Source: Sabulibacter ruber
GTDB lineage: Bacteria > Bacteroidota > Bacteroidia > Cytophagales > Hymenobacteraceae
Reading direction: 5' to 3'
Assembly (NCBI RefSeq): GCF_017355955.1
Contig: NZ_JAFFID010000001.1
Coordinates: 372,001 to 436,000, forward strand
DNA: 64,000 nt
Shown here: positions 8,740-15,854 of the stretch, in pieces
Layout of the letters: each line of letters starts with the position of its first letter
Position numbering within the stretch: position 1 is the stretch's first letter
Position numbers and translations under genes: made by a program
The notes under the pieces: model-generated
What the model saw: only the letters and a program-made list of their open reading frames with translations
What the model was told of the DNA's origin: nothing
The model's database searches: none

Positions 8740-9499
8740 GAAGGTTGGTCTGTTCTGTTGTATTTGTTTTAATACCCTGAGGTTGTATGGCCAGCAGGTT
8801 GGCGTCATAGGTAACTATGCCCAGCATGATGGCATTGATGAGCCTTGAAACCGGTACGTTGTAATAGTTGTTTCCAAACAATGGGTTCTCCTGGTAAGGA
8901 TCTGCCACAATCACGTGTTCTTTTTCCTGTTCGTTGTCAAAGCCGGCCAGCACCACAAAATGGCCCAAAGGTTCGCCCCGCACATCGTCATAGATGGACT
9001 CGCCCCGGTCATTGATGCGTTCACGGGCGCAATTGTAGAGGTAGGTAGCGCTGAGGCCGGTCAGCAGCGGAATCCCTTTGGAGAAGTACTGATCCAGCAA
9101 GCTTAAAGTCAGGTCTTTGTGCAGGATTTCCCCGCCCAGCTCCAGAAACTCAATGTAGGCATTGGTAGCTACGTGCAGCTTGGCATCTGATTTATAGATC
9201 ATCTGCTCACGCAGGTTCTGGATCATCTTTTCCCGTCCCATCTTGAACCAGGTAGGATCAAACACGTGCAGGTTATAAGTGTAGATGCGGGCTTTGTACC
9301 CCCTGCGTAAGGCGTGGCAACCCAGCAACACCGCCAGGGTACCTCCTTCCTCTAAAAACGACACCTCTGAGATCACCTGCTCCAGCGGCACTATGTCCTG
9401 GAAATACTGGTAGACGGCGTGCAAACTGGTGGGTCCGCAGGTGGAATCATCTGGCTGGGTAAGGATCCTGAGTGAATTTAACAGCGTAACTGGAAGCAC
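8714..9499 (-). CDS. C39-like (papain-fold) peptidase family protein
   Basis: 261 residues from a GTG at 9499. A stop lies upstream in frame and no ATG occurs before the active-site motif, and the preceding bases are A-rich, as is usual for Bacteroidota starts. The probable catalytic residues are Cys21 (DDSTCGPTSL), His180 (PLGHFVVLAGF) and Asp200 (VADPYQENP), the C39/peptidase_C39_2 arrangement. There is no signal peptide and no ABC-transporter domain, so it is probably a cytoplasmic stand-alone enzyme. It may cleave a precursor peptide or act as a transglutaminase-like amidase. First gene of the ligase operon; in this context a processing role is likely. Confidence 0.75.
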   Translation of the reverse strand: MLPVTLLNSLRILTQPDDSTCGPTSLHAVYQYFQDIVPLEQVISEVSFLEEGGTLAVLLGCHALRRGYKARIYTYNLHVFDPTWFKMGREKMIQNLREQMIYKSDAKLHVATNAYIEFLELGGEILHKDLTLSLLDQYFSKGIPLLTGLSATYLYNCARERINDRGESIYDDVRGEPLGHFVVLAGFDNEQEKEHVIVADPYQENPLFGNNYYNVPVSRLINAIMLGIVTYDANLLAIQPQGIKTNTTEQTNLHAQTSSGQ

Positions 9500-9590
9500 T
9501 TTTCTTTTCTCTGGTTGTGCCTTTTATACGTGTTTTTACGAGGGAGTTACTTGCCCGCGTGCTTTTCTGGCGGAAGTATCTTGCCGACCG

Positions 9591-9625
9591 GTTTATGGTC
9601 TTTTTCTAAAAAGGGGGCTAAAAAC
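9591..9625. repeat. 35 bp palindromic repeat, copy 2
   Basis: Starts GTTTATGGTCTTTTTCT and ends GGGCTAAAAAC. Flanking bases extend the symmetry (ACCGGTTT at 9587-9594 and AAACCGGT at 9622-9629). It lies in the 250 bp gap between the protease-led operon and the LytTR regulator. Confidence 0.55.
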
Positions 9626-9722
9626 CGGTAAAGTACTGTTACTTAAATATTTCTATTTTGATGAGGAGCGTATCTTTTATAAATTTAGGCGGTATCAATA
9701 CAGAAAAAGAAGTTTAGATTAA

Positions 9723-9730
9723 TATCTTTG
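9723..9730 (+). promoter_or_regulatory. Bacteroidota -7 promoter element before the LytTR regulator
   Basis: TATCTTTG matches TAnnTTTG exactly and lies 20 bp before the proposed TTG start. No clear -33 TTG is seen. It implies a very short 5' leader of roughly 13 nt. Confidence 0.5.
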
Positions 9731-9750
9731 GGGCTAGAGAGCCTAGTGGA

Positions 9751-10506
9751 TTGTTAAATTCAAATGTGAAGCCTTTGAAAAAGGAAACCCCCTTTCGCGC
9801 AATAATTATAGACGATGATGAACTGAGCCGGATGATTCTGGAGCGTCATATCAAATCTACTCCTTCGTTAGAGTTGGTTCAGACGTTCAGCTCCAGTGTG
9901 GAAGGGCTGGCCTGGCTATTGAAGAACGATGGCGTAGACCTCCTGTTTCTGGATGTGGAAATGCCTGAGATGACGGGTCTGGAGCTGCTGCGCACTCTGC
10001 CTCATAAGCCGTTGACCATTCTCATCACTTCCCATAAGGATTTCGCCATCCAGGCCTTTGAATTGCAGGTAGCCGATTACCTGCTCAAACCGGTTGATTT
10101 TACCCGTTTCACGCAAGCCGTGCTCAATGCTACCAAGAAACTGGAAGGCGTGAATGGCCACCAGGTTCCGGTTGCCGCCCAAGCCGCCGCGCAGCCAGAT
10201 GAATTGTTTGTGAAGGTAGACAACAAGATCATCAAGCTGAACCTGAACAGCATCTCCTTTATTGAGGCCCGAGGTGATTATGTGGTGATCAACACTGATA
10301 ACAAAAAGCACATTGTGTACACCACCATGAGCGCCATTGACCAGAAACTGCCTTCTGACCAGTTCCTGCGCATCCACCGTTCGTTCATCATCAACCTGAA
10401 AAAGATTGAATTGATTGAAGACGACTCCGTGCTGATGCAGGACAAGTACATTCCCATTGGCGGTTCTTACCAGTCTAAATTCTATAGCCGCATCAACAAG
10501 CTATAA
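9751..10506 (+). CDS. LytTR-type response regulator
   Basis: 251 residues. The receiver domain (about 14-130) shows acidic residues DDDE, the phosphoacceptor Asp in LLFLDVEMPEMTG, a Ser/Thr in ILITSHKDF and Lys in DYLLKPVDF. The LytTR DNA-binding domain (about 150-250) contains FIEARGDYVVINT and FLRIHRSFIINL. The frame has no ATG before the receiver: TTG at 9751 or GTG at 9766 is the start, and a stop lies upstream. No histidine kinase is adjacent, so the partner sensor is elsewhere. A palindromic hairpin follows the gene. Its targets are not evident. Confidence 0.9.
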   Translation: MLNSNVKPLKKETPFRAIIIDDDELSRMILERHIKSTPSLELVQTFSSSVEGLAWLLKNDGVDLLFLDVEMPEMTGLELLRTLPHKPLTILITSHKDFAIQAFELQVADYLLKPVDFTRFTQAVLNATKKLEGVNGHQVPVAAQAAAQPDELFVKVDNKIIKLNLNSISFIEARGDYVVINTDNKKHIVYTTMSAIDQKLPSDQFLRIHRSFIINLKKIELIEDDSVLMQDKYIPIGGSYQSKFYSRINKL

Positions 10507-10533
10507 CTTTCAATTATTCCAGAATATTCTTCG

Positions 10534-10578
10534 CTCCCGTTTTAAGCTTCTTTTTGTAAAAGAGACTTAAAACGGGAG
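10534..10578. terminator. Hairpin terminator containing palindromic repeat copy 3
   Basis: CTCCCGTTTTAAG (10534-10546) pairs perfectly with CTTAAAACGGGAG (10566-10578). The inner GTTTT...AAAAC segment at 10539-10573 is a 35 bp member of the window's palindrome family. It lies just after the response regulator stop. Confidence 0.75.
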
Positions 10579-10580
10579 TT

Positions 10581-10588
10581 TAATTTTG
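10581..10588 (+). promoter_or_regulatory. Possible -7 promoter element for the TetR/hydrolase pair
   Basis: TAATTTTG fits TAnnTTTG and lies about 25 bp before the first operator palindrome. No clear -33 element is seen, so this is tentative. Confidence 0.35.
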
Positions 10589-10612
10589 CTTTTATCTTTC
10601 TAATTTATACAT

Positions 10613-10653
10613 TGAACAAGTGTTCATTCATTTAGAAATTGAACAAACGTTCA
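10613..10653. promoter_or_regulatory. Two TetR operator palindromes
   Basis: TGAACA-AG-TGTTCA at 10613-10626 and TGAAC-AAAC-GTTCA at 10640-10653 share the half-site TGAAC and are spaced 27 bp centre to centre. The second ends 5 bp before the TetR ATG. They probably bind the encoded repressor and so autoregulate the operon. Confidence 0.7.
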
Positions 10654-10658
10654 CTCAT

Positions 10659-11228
10659 ATGTCAAAGAGAGTATTACAGCGTGAAGCGAGTGCGCAAAAC
10701 ATCATTGATACGGCCATGGCTTTGTTCGCCGAACAAGGGTACGACCGGACCTCCATCCGGCAGATTGCGGAGAGCGCAGGCATTTCCCTGGGGCTTCTTT
10801 ATAATTATTATAAAAGCAAAGACGAACTGCTCAAAGCAATTCTGGTGAAAGGCAGGGAAGATATTCTGAAATCATTTGAAAAACCGGAGGGCCTCACTCC
10901 TTTCGGGTACCTGGAGCACCACATCAGGACTACCTTCCAGGTGCTGGAGCAAAACAAGAATTTCTGGCGGCTCTACCACAGCCTCCGTTTACAGTCTGAA
11001 ATTTTGAAAGAACTGGAAAAGGAAGTAGAACAGGAAAACCAACTGGTGTTGCAGTTGCTCACCCAGAACCTGGCAGCGGCTGGCTCCACCTCTCCTTCTG
11101 CCGAAGCCGTATTGATGTTTGCCACCATTGACGGCATTGCCCAGCATTACCTCATGCTCCCCAACTATCCATTACAGGATGTGATGATCCGCTACATTGT
11201 GCAACTTAAAAATCACCTGGCCTCTTAA
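10659..11228 (+). CDS. TetR/AcrR-family transcriptional regulator
   Basis: 189 residues from the ATG at 10659 (MSKRVLQREASAQ). The longer frame from a GTG at 10620 is rejected because it would place the operators inside the coding sequence. The N-terminal helix-turn-helix is canonical: IIDTAMALFAEQGYDRTSIR, then IAESAGISLGLLYNYYKSKDELL with the YNYYKSK signature. Residues 60-189 form the helical ligand domain. It is followed after 12 bp by the alpha/beta hydrolase, making a two-gene operon probably repressed by this protein and induced by the hydrolase substrate or a related hydrophobic compound. The ligand is unknown. Confidence 0.9.
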   Translation: MSKRVLQREASAQNIIDTAMALFAEQGYDRTSIRQIAESAGISLGLLYNYYKSKDELLKAILVKGREDILKSFEKPEGLTPFGYLEHHIRTTFQVLEQNKNFWRLYHSLRLQSEILKELEKEVEQENQLVLQLLTQNLAAAGSTSPSAEAVLMFATIDGIAQHYLMLPNYPLQDVMIRYIVQLKNHLAS

Positions 11229-11240
11229 ATTTTTCATCTT

Positions 11241-12110
11241 ATGGAAACACCAGCATGGCTTAACCGAGATGAGTACCCTTTTAAACATAATTATTTGCCC
11301 ATACCCAACGGACATTTACATTACATAGACGAGGGCCAGGGCGAGCCTCTCCTGTTTGTGCATGGTACACCCACCTGGTCTTTTCTCTGGCGAAATCAGG
11401 TAAAGGAACTCTCCAGAAATTACCGGTGCATCGCTCTGGATCATCTCGGCTTTGGCCTTTCCTCCAAACCAAGAGACTTCTCTTATTCCTTGGAAGATCA
11501 TAGCTCCAACTTGCAATTTCTGGTAAATCATTTGGGGCTGGATAAGGTCACGTTGGTGGTGCATGACTTTGGTGGGCCCATTGGACTGGGCTGGGTCATG
11601 AAGAACCCCGAAAAAGTAGCCCGGTTAGTAGTGCTGAATTCCTGGATGTGGCCGCTCACGGAGGTGAAGCCTATGATGCAAGGCAGCAGGTTGTTTGGCA
11701 GTGGCTTTGGCAAGTTCCTGTACGTGAACCTGAACTTCTCTCCCCGGTTTCTCCTCCCGAAAGCCTTTTATAAAAAGGAGACCCTCACCAAACCGATTCA
11801 CCAGCAGTACCTGGGTCCTTTCCAAAAAAGAAAAGAAAGAATAGGCACCTGGCACTTTGCGAAGGCCCTGGCTGGCGAAACAGCCTTCTTCCAAGGTCTT
11901 TACCATCAAAGAGACTTGCTTCTGGATGACCCTACTCTCATTATCTGGGGCAAACAGGACAAACTGATTCCCGCCTCCTTTTTGGAGAAGTGGCAGGAAA
12001 CGCTTCCGTTATCTAAGGTTGTAAACCTAGAGACAGGGCACTTTGTACAGGAGGAAGCACCTGATACAGTGACTAATGCCATCCAAGAATTTGTGAAAGC
12101 ATCCCGATAG
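11241..12110 (+). CDS. Alpha/beta hydrolase, haloalkane dehalogenase/epoxide hydrolase-like
   Basis: 289 residues. The oxyanion motif HGTPTWSFLW (41-50), nucleophile Asp109 in VVHDFGGP, acid Asp240 in WGKQDK and base His267 in ETGHFVQ place it among Asp-nucleophile hydrolases. Characterised haloalkane dehalogenases have a halide-binding Trp directly after the nucleophile and often Asn in HGNPT; here these are Phe110 and Thr43. A true dehalogenase is therefore doubtful, and an epoxide hydrolase or other activity is equally possible. It is co-transcribed with the TetR gene 12 bp upstream, whose operators suggest substrate-inducible expression. Confidence 0.8.
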   Translation: METPAWLNRDEYPFKHNYLPIPNGHLHYIDEGQGEPLLFVHGTPTWSFLWRNQVKELSRNYRCIALDHLGFGLSSKPRDFSYSLEDHSSNLQFLVNHLGLDKVTLVVHDFGGPIGLGWVMKNPEKVARLVVLNSWMWPLTEVKPMMQGSRLFGSGFGKFLYVNLNFSPRFLLPKAFYKKETLTKPIHQQYLGPFQKRKERIGTWHFAKALAGETAFFQGLYHQRDLLLDDPTLIIWGKQDKLIPASFLEKWQETLPLSKVVNLETGHFVQEEAPDTVTNAIQEFVKASR

Positions 12111-12167
12111 CAGGAACGGATATTTGTCTGGTTTAATCAGAATTAAAGGTGAATCAGAGGGAAAACA

Positions 12168-12782
12168 TTATGCTTCAGAGGCTTCCTTTTTCAATATCCC
12201 TTTCTCAACGGAGGTATCAATCAAGGTTTTGGCGAAATCAAATAAGGCGGTAGAACCCTGCTTTATTATTAGGGTTTTCTCAAGGACCTTGTTATAAGGA
12301 ACGTTAAATTCCATCCAGGTGCCACCCTGGTTAGAGACGTTTTGCAGGATTGGCTCTAAACGGTCAATGGATTTGGCGAATCTGGCCTCGGGGGTTTCTC
12401 CGGCTTCAAACTCTTCCCACACGGTGATGAGTTCTTTTGCCTGCTGCTCGGGCAGTAACCCGAACAGCCTTTCGGCGGCTTTCCGCTCTGCCTCAGTATT
12501 GGTGTGGTTGAGTACGGTATCAAACAAAAAGGTATCACCGGCGTCTATTTCCACCAGGTCGTGCACCAGCAGCATCTTCAGGACTTTGAGTACATCCACC
12601 GGTTCATTGGCATGCTCTGCCAGCACCATCGCCATCATGGCCAGGTGCCAACTGTGCTCCGCGTCGTTTTCGTGCCGGTCGCTGTTGAAGAGGCGAGTTT
12701 TGCGGATGATGTATTTGAGTTTGTCTATCTCGTGAATGAAAGCAATTTGCTGGAGGAGGGTATCAAAGGGTGTCATAATCAA
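12168..12782 (-). CDS. HD-domain hydrolase (YfbR/HDDC2-like nucleotidase)
   Basis: 204 residues. The metal-binding HD pattern is visible as HENDAEHSWHLAMMA (His pair) followed by LLVHDLVEIDAGD (HD doublet plus Asp). This matches the HD_3 family, which includes 5'-deoxynucleotidases such as YfbR and HDDC2 that dephosphorylate dNMPs. A second Met lies two codons in. It is on the same strand as, and 41 bp after, the RBBP9-like gene, and may be a distal member of the transcript running from the his operon, though nothing links its function to histidine synthesis. Confidence 0.8.
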   Translation of the reverse strand: MIMTPFDTLLQQIAFIHEIDKLKYIIRKTRLFNSDRHENDAEHSWHLAMMAMVLAEHANEPVDVLKVLKMLLVHDLVEIDAGDTFLFDTVLNHTNTEAERKAAERLFGLLPEQQAKELITVWEEFEAGETPEARFAKSIDRLEPILQNVSNQGGTWMEFNVPYNKVLEKTLIIKQGSTALFDFAKTLIDTSVEKGILKKEASEA

Positions 12783-12823
12783 CCTGGTAATTTGAGTAAT
12801 TTCTATTAACCTAAAGAACTAAA

Positions 12824-13375
12824 TCATTTGAATTCTACTCCTGAGTCAAGTTGCTGGAGAGGCTCCAAGCCTTGGGGCCACTCTCCGAATCCTGCGGCTA
12901 CGTTGATATGGCCCCCCGCTCCGATATTCAGGAAGCTGCTGCCCCACTGGCTTGCCAGGTATTCTGCCCGACCTAGTTCCATGTAAGGATCGTTGTCGCT
13001 GGCCACCACCACAGAAGGAAATGGCAGTTTTAGCAAAGGAATGGGCGTGAATCCGGTGGTTCCCTCCGGAAAAGAAGCAGCTTCTGTGTCACTAGGCGCT
13101 ACCAAAAGGGCTCCTTTGATCCTCTTTTGGTATTTTGCGGCCCAAAACGCAATGGTGATACAGGCTAGGCTATGTGCCACCAGGATGAGGTTTTCTGGAT
13201 TATGCTGGTTTACAGCGGTCTCCAAGGTCTCTACCCAATCAGCACAATCTGGAGTTTCCCAATCCAGCTGCTGCACCCTGGAAAATTCAAACTGCTTTTC
13301 CCAAAGCGATTGCCAGTGCTGGTCACCTGAATTCCCCAAACCCGGGACGATGAGAATGGTAGCGTTAAAAGTCAT
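12824..13375 (-). CDS. RBBP9/YdeN-family serine hydrolase
   Basis: 183 residues, the usual size for this small alpha/beta hydrolase family. Motifs are VPGLGNSGDQHWQSLWEK near the start, the nucleophile Ser in VAHSLACI, Asp in ASDNDPYM and His in GAGGHINVAAGFGEWP. The physiological substrate is not known for bacterial members. It begins 22 bp downstream of hisIE and may be co-transcribed with the his operon, but no metabolic link is evident. Confidence 0.85.
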   Translation of the reverse strand: MTFNATILIVPGLGNSGDQHWQSLWEKQFEFSRVQQLDWETPDCADWVETLETAVNQHNPENLILVAHSLACITIAFWAAKYQKRIKGALLVAPSDTEAASFPEGTTGFTPIPLLKLPFPSVVVASDNDPYMELGRAEYLASQWGSSFLNIGAGGHINVAAGFGEWPQGLEPLQQLDSGVEFK

Positions 13376-13397
13376 TTCACTTCAATTAATATTAACC

Positions 13398-14048
13398 TTA
13401 CTCCCTAGGCTTATGACGGCTTTCCAGAACCTGCACTACTTCTGCCAGAGAGAGCCCACTTGCTTCTAACAGCACCAGTAAGTGGAAGATCAAGTCAGCT
13501 GCTTCGCCTTTCATCGGTTCTGTGTTTCCGGCTACTGCATCAATGACCACTTCTACAGCTTCTTCCCCTACTTTCTGGGCCATTTTGTTCAGGCCTTTGT
13601 TGAACAGGTGATTGGTATAGGAGCCTTCAATAGGGTTCTTTCTACGGTCCTTAATGGTTTGCTCCAGTTGAGCGATGAACTGCAACGCTTGTTCGGTTGG
13701 CGTGAAGTTCTGGAAGCTTCTCAGATGATAAGAGTCTCTGTCGCCTTCCACATCAAAGCAGGTCTCAGTGTTGCGATGACAGGCTGGTCCGGTTGGGTCC
13801 ACCAATATCAGAAGGGTGTCCTGGTCGCAGTCCAGTTCTATCTTCACCACCTTGAGCGTATTGCCCGATGTTTCGCCTTTGGTCCAGAGGCGGTTCTTGG
13901 AGCGGGAGAAGAAGGTTACCAAGCTTGTAGATTGAGTTTGCTGAAAGGCTTCTTCATTCATGTAGCCCAGCATCAATACTTTACCGGTAGCGGCATTCTG
14001 GATGATGGCGGGTACCAGCCCCTCTCCTTTGTTGAAATCTATGGTCAT
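13398..14048 (-). CDS. hisI: HisIE: phosphoribosyl-AMP cyclohydrolase / phosphoribosyl-ATP pyrophosphatase
   Basis: Bifunctional enzyme of histidine steps 2 and 3. 216 residues from MTIDFNKGEGLVPAIIQ (ATG at 14048). Further starts at 14093 and 14114 lie within or at the edge of a palindromic repeat and are less likely. The N-terminal cyclohydrolase domain (about 1-115) has LMLGYMNEEA, the SRSKNRLWTKGETSG loop and metal-site Cys residues in DQDTLL...GPACHRN. The C-terminal pyrophosphatase domain has ERKNPI-like DRRKNPIEGSY, KVGEEAVEVVIDA and GEAADLIFHLLVLL. It is the last his gene, separated from hisF by a 125 bp gap with two hairpins. Confidence 0.95.
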   Translation of the reverse strand: MTIDFNKGEGLVPAIIQNAATGKVLMLGYMNEEAFQQTQSTSLVTFFSRSKNRLWTKGETSGNTLKVVKIELDCDQDTLLILVDPTGPACHRNTETCFDVEGDRDSYHLRSFQNFTPTEQALQFIAQLEQTIKDRRKNPIEGSYTNHLFNKGLNKMAQKVGEEAVEVVIDAVAGNTEPMKGEAADLIFHLLVLLEASGLSLAEVVQVLESRHKPRE

Positions 14049-14082
14049 GTTTTTAACCTTTGTCTGCTTTTGAGATGTTTCT

Positions 14083-14118
14083 GTTTTTGACATGGTTTTA
14101 GAGAAACAAGTCAAAAAC
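14083..14118. repeat. 36 bp palindromic repeat, copy 4
   Basis: GTTTTTGACATGG... to ...CAAGTCAAAAAC. GTTTTTGAC and GTCAAAAAC are exact reverse complements at the two ends. It lies directly upstream of the chosen hisIE start. Confidence 0.6.
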
Positions 14119-14137
14119 AGATTGTGTCAGTAAAGGA

Positions 14138-14169
14138 AAACCTCACAGTTTTTTTAACCTGTGAGGTTT
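14138..14169. terminator. Hairpin in the hisF-hisIE gap
   Basis: AAACCTCACAG (14138-14148) pairs perfectly with CTGTGAGGTTT (14159-14169) around a 10 nt T-rich loop. No long U run follows on the minus strand, so it could attenuate or be an mRNA processing/stability hairpin instead of a full terminator. Confidence 0.5.
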
Positions 14170-14173
14170 GGCT

Positions 14174-14926
14174 CTAACATCTTATATCAATCTTATTCTC
14201 CGCCAAGAACTTCTTCAAGCCGAGTAACGGTACCTCCTGGAAGTGGAATATACTGGCGGCCAATGCGGCATCAGCACCGGCTTCAAATACATCTAAGAAG
14301 TGTTGCTCATTCCCGGCTCCGCCTGAGGCAATGACCGGAACTATCACGTTGCGGGAAATCTCGCCCGTAATATCCAGCGCGAAGCCGTTCTTGGTGCCGT
14401 CGTTGCTCATGGAGGTAAGCAGGATCTCTCCGGCGCCACGATCTACCACTTCCTTGGCCCAGTCCAGCGCCCAAAGTCCGGTATCTACCGTACCTGCTTT
14501 ACTGAAGACTTTCCAGCCTTCTGGGGTGCTTTTGGTGTCAATGGCCACGGTCACGCATTGGCTCCCGAAACGGCTCGCCAGTTCAGTAATCAGTTCCGGT
14601 CGGTGGATGGCCGAGGAGTTCACTGATACTTTATCGGCGCCGTTCTGCAACAGTACTTCCACGTCTTCCACAGCACTTATACCACCACCAACAGTAAATG
14701 GAATATCTATATAACGGGCTATCTCGCGCACCAATTCACGCAGGGTTTTGCGTTTCTCGTTGGTAGCAGTAATGTCCAGAAACACCAGTTCATCAGCGCC
14801 CTGTTTCGCGTACAAAGCTGCCAGTTCCACCGGGTCACCGGCATCGCGGATATTTTCAAACCGTACGCCCTTTACAGTTCGTCCGTTCTTGATATCCAGG
14901 CAAGGGATAATTCTTTTTGTGAGCAT
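14174..14926 (-). CDS. hisF: HisF: imidazole glycerol phosphate synthase cyclase subunit
   Basis: 250 residues, a complete (beta-alpha)8 barrel. With HisH it makes imidazole glycerol phosphate and AICAR from PRFAR and ammonia. It opens [19 protein letters not shown] with the catalytic Asp in CLDIKNG; the second catalytic Asp lies in [24 protein letters not shown], and phosphate loops TVGGGI and IASGGAG are present. The 205 bp gap to hisA upstream holds a REP-like element, yet gene order and strand keep it in the his operon. Confidence 0.97.
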   Translation of the reverse strand: MLTKRIIPCLDIKNGRTVKGVRFENIRDAGDPVELAALYAKQGADELVFLDITATNEKRKTLRELVREIARYIDIPFTVGGGISAVEDVEVLLQNGADKVSVNSSAIHRPELITELASRFGSQCVTVAIDTKSTPEGWKVFSKAGTVDTGLWALDWAKEVVDRGAGEILLTSMSNDGTKNGFALDITGEISRNVIVPVIASGGAGNEQHFLDVFEAGADAALAASIFHFQEVPLLGLKKFLAENKIDIRC

Positions 14927-15008
14927 TTGTAGATGCTAGTATTTAGATGTTAGATGCTGGACTTCAGAGTCAAGTCTGAACATCTTACTTGTTTAAATCA
15001 TTTTTTCC

Positions 15009-15119
15009 GCTGGCGCGAGCCTCCGGCTCGTGTCCGTATGCAGACCTGATGCTCTTTTGCGTCTCAGTGAATCACTAGTCAGTAATGCGTGGGGACACGA
15101 GCGGGACGCTCGCGCCAGC
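15009..15119. repeat. REP-like paired repeat (BIME-type element) between hisF and hisA
   Basis: Two 27 bp arms, 15009-15035 and 15093-15119, are inverted copies that match at 24 of 27 positions. Each arm holds its own hairpin: CGAGCC-TCC-GGCTCG on the left and CGAGCG-GGA-CGCTCG on the right. The arrangement of two inverted GC-rich REP units about 57 bp apart resembles BIMEs mobilised by REP-associated tyrosine transposases (RAYTs). No RAYT gene is in the window. Confidence 0.75.
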
Positions 15120-15131
15120 AAACCTTGTTAA

Positions 15132-15851
15132 CTAGATAACTTCTTTCGCCAGATCTTCCAGGGAAATGGTGCCTTCATAGATGGCTTTGCCGATGATAGC
15201 ACCATGCAGACCAGCTTCGCGGAGTTGACGTACTTCTTCAATAGTAGTTACGCCGCCGCTAGCGATGAACTGTAGCGTAGGAAACTGCTCCAGTAAACGC
15301 TGGTAAACCTCAATAGAAGAACCTTGCAGTTTGCCGTCTTTGCTTACATCGGTGCAGATGAACGTTTTTCCGCCCTTTTCGGCAAAAGAGGCTAAAAACG
15401 ATTCCAGTGTTAATTCACTTTGCTCCGCCCAAGCATTGATGGCAATGCGGTTGTCTTTGAAGTCAGCGCCTACAATGATACGGTCAGCACCATACTCCTG
15501 CAGCCAGGCTTCTACGGTTTGTGGCTCGCGTACCGCAATGCTACCAGCGGTGATTTGCTTTGCACCGGCATCAAACGCCTGACGGATGGCTTCAGAGCTT
15601 TGCAGACCTCCGCCGTAATCTATATGCAGTTTGGTTTGGCTGGCGATGCGCTCCAACACCGGAAGGTTCACTGGTTGTTTGGCACGAGCGCCATCTAAGT
15701 CTACCAGGTGCAGTCGGCGCAGGCCAAGGCCTTCAAATTGTTTTGCTACTTCAACCGGGTCTGTGTGGTACGTAGTCTGCTGCGAAAAATCACCTTCGGT
15801 GAGGCGAACGCATTGTCCGCCAATAAGGTCAATAGCCGGAATAATGTCCAT
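15132..15851 (-). CDS. hisA: HisA: ProFAR isomerase
   Basis: 239 residues. It isomerises ProFAR to PRFAR, step 4 of histidine synthesis. It starts MDIIPAIDLIGGQCVRLTEG with the catalytic base Asp in IPAIDL; the acid Asp lies in FICTDVSKDGKLQG, and phosphate loops DYGGG and ASGGV are present. Start and length are normal, with a 3 bp gap to hisH. The segment encoding ESFLASFAEKGGKTF coincides with a 36 bp GTTTTT...AAAAAC palindrome at 15364-15399. Confidence 0.97.
   Translation of the reverse strand: MDIIPAIDLIGGQCVRLTEGDFSQQTTYHTDPVEVAKQFEGLGLRRLHLVDLDGARAKQPVNLPVLERIASQTKLHIDYGGGLQSSEAIRQAFDAGAKQITAGSIAVREPQTVEAWLQEYGADRIIVGADFKDNRIAINAWAEQSELTLESFLASFAEKGGKTFICTDVSKDGKLQGSSIEVYQRLLEQFPTLQFIASGGVTTIEEVRQLREAGLHGAIIGKAIYEGTISLEDLAKEVI
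15364..15399. repeat. 36 bp palindromic repeat-like sequence inside hisA
   Basis: Starts GTTTTTCCGCCCTTTTC and ends GAGGCTAAAAAC, with the length and layout of the intergenic palindromes. The half-sites match at 12 of 18 positions. Being inside a gene, chance plus codon use cannot be excluded. Confidence 0.35.
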
Positions 15852-15854
15852 GGC

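Noticed and set aside
9429-9722. 97-residue plus-strand ORF ahead of the LytTR regulator
   Set aside because: It overlaps the C39-like gene start, contains a palindromic repeat and shows no domain or plausible start signal.
14941-14985. Short tandem-like TAGATG repeats downstream of the hisF start region
   Set aside because: Only two or three degenerate units; too weak to call a repeat array.
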